22,933 nucleotides of DNA from an uncultured Oscillospiraceae bacterium (GTDB taxonomy: Bacteria > Bacillota > Clostridia > Oscillospirales > Oscillospiraceae): assembly GCA_934590355.1 (NCBI GenBank), contig CAKTOX010000029.1:1-22933 (forward strand), in the 5' to 3' direction. The notes under the pieces are model-generated. The model saw only the letters and a list, made by a program, of their open reading frames with translations. It was not told the DNA's origin and did not search any database. Of this stretch, positions 22,806 through 22,933 are shown in pieces. A program made the translations under genes and the position numbers. Within the stretch, counting starts at the first letter, position 1. Every line of letters begins with the position of its first letter.

Positions 22806-22815
22806 ATTACATAAA

Positions 22816-22854
22816 CAAAAACAGCCCATCCTGGCAAAAACAAAGTTGGGCTGT
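22816..22854 (-). terminator. Terminator of tRNA-Trp
   Basis: ACAGCCCA (22821-22828) and TGGGCTGT (22847-22854) pair perfectly; on the minus strand the stem is followed by TTTTG. It starts 4 nt past the tRNA 3' end. Confidence 0.8.
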
Positions 22855-22857
22855 AAT

Positions 22858-22933
22858 TGGCAGGGGAAGAAGGCTTCGAACCCTCGGCCTACGGTTTTGG
22901 AGACCGCCGCTCTACCAGCTGAGCTATTCCCCT
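22858..22933 (-). tRNA. tRNA-Trp (anticodon CCA)
   Basis: A complete 76-nt tRNA with encoded CCA (22858-22860). The acceptor AGGGGAA pairs with TTCCCCT. The D arm (GCTC...GAGC), anticodon loop CTCCAAA with CCA at 22898-22900 (plus-strand TGG), and T arm with GGTTCGAAGCC are clear. Its first base is the last base of the window, so its promoter and any upstream tRNA lie outside. Confidence 0.96.

Overview
The window looks like a chromosomal core region of a low-to-moderate GC-skewed member of the Clostridia (Firmicutes), most likely an Oscillospiraceae/Ruminococcaceae-type gut anaerobe. The evidence is type III pantothenate kinase beside an ECF transporter S component, type III glutamine synthetase, a bifunctional Rel protein, an SLH-domain surface protein (Gram-positive S-layer style anchoring), tRNA genes with encoded CCA, strong AGGAGG ribosome sites and a SAM-type riboswitch with an intrinsic terminator. 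No phage, insertion sequence, CRISPR array or rRNA was found. Genus-level placement is inference.

Layout. Positions 1-1611 (+) carry a fragment of an acyl-CoA gene cluster: the tail of an upstream gene, a crotonase-family protein whose active site looks PaaG-like rather than hydratase-like, an apparent C-terminal remnant of a CaiB/BaiF CoA-transferase, and a hotdog thioesterase. Positions 1743-3146 (-) are a two-gene vitamin B5/CoA operon (ECF S component, then coaX) with a near-consensus promoter. A GH13 oligo-1,6-glucosidase (3341-5011, +) follows. The 5012-5359 gap holds two identical 32-nt terminator hairpins flanking a block of nested hairpins. Positions 5360-9085 (-) encode a large secreted M14 zinc carboxypeptidase with three C-terminal SLH repeats.

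Positions 9341-15130 (-) are a tightly packed five-gene operon: recJ, relA, dtd, a glyoxalase-II-like metallo-hydrolase and a small DedA-like membrane protein. It combines DNA repair, stringent response and D-aminoacyl-tRNA proofreading. tRNA-Leu(UAA) and a small membrane/coiled-coil protein lie at 15264-15851 (+). Positions 15908-19138 (-) hold glnN followed by an AI-2E family membrane protein translated from TTG. Divergent from glnN, 19389-21268 (+) encodes an MprF-flippase-like membrane protein overlapping phosphatidylserine decarboxylase, a membrane-lipid pair.

Positions 21331-22125 (-) encode a VanX-like D-Ala-D-Ala dipeptidase lipoprotein. Divergent from it is the most striking element: a SAM-I/SAM-IV clan riboswitch (22271-22358) that starts at the predicted transcription start, with mutually exclusive antiterminator and terminator helices, controlling one uncharacterised 111-residue protein (22435-22770). 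A complete tRNA-Trp(CCA) on the minus strand closes the window. All assignments come from reading the sequence by eye; no database search or folding program was run.
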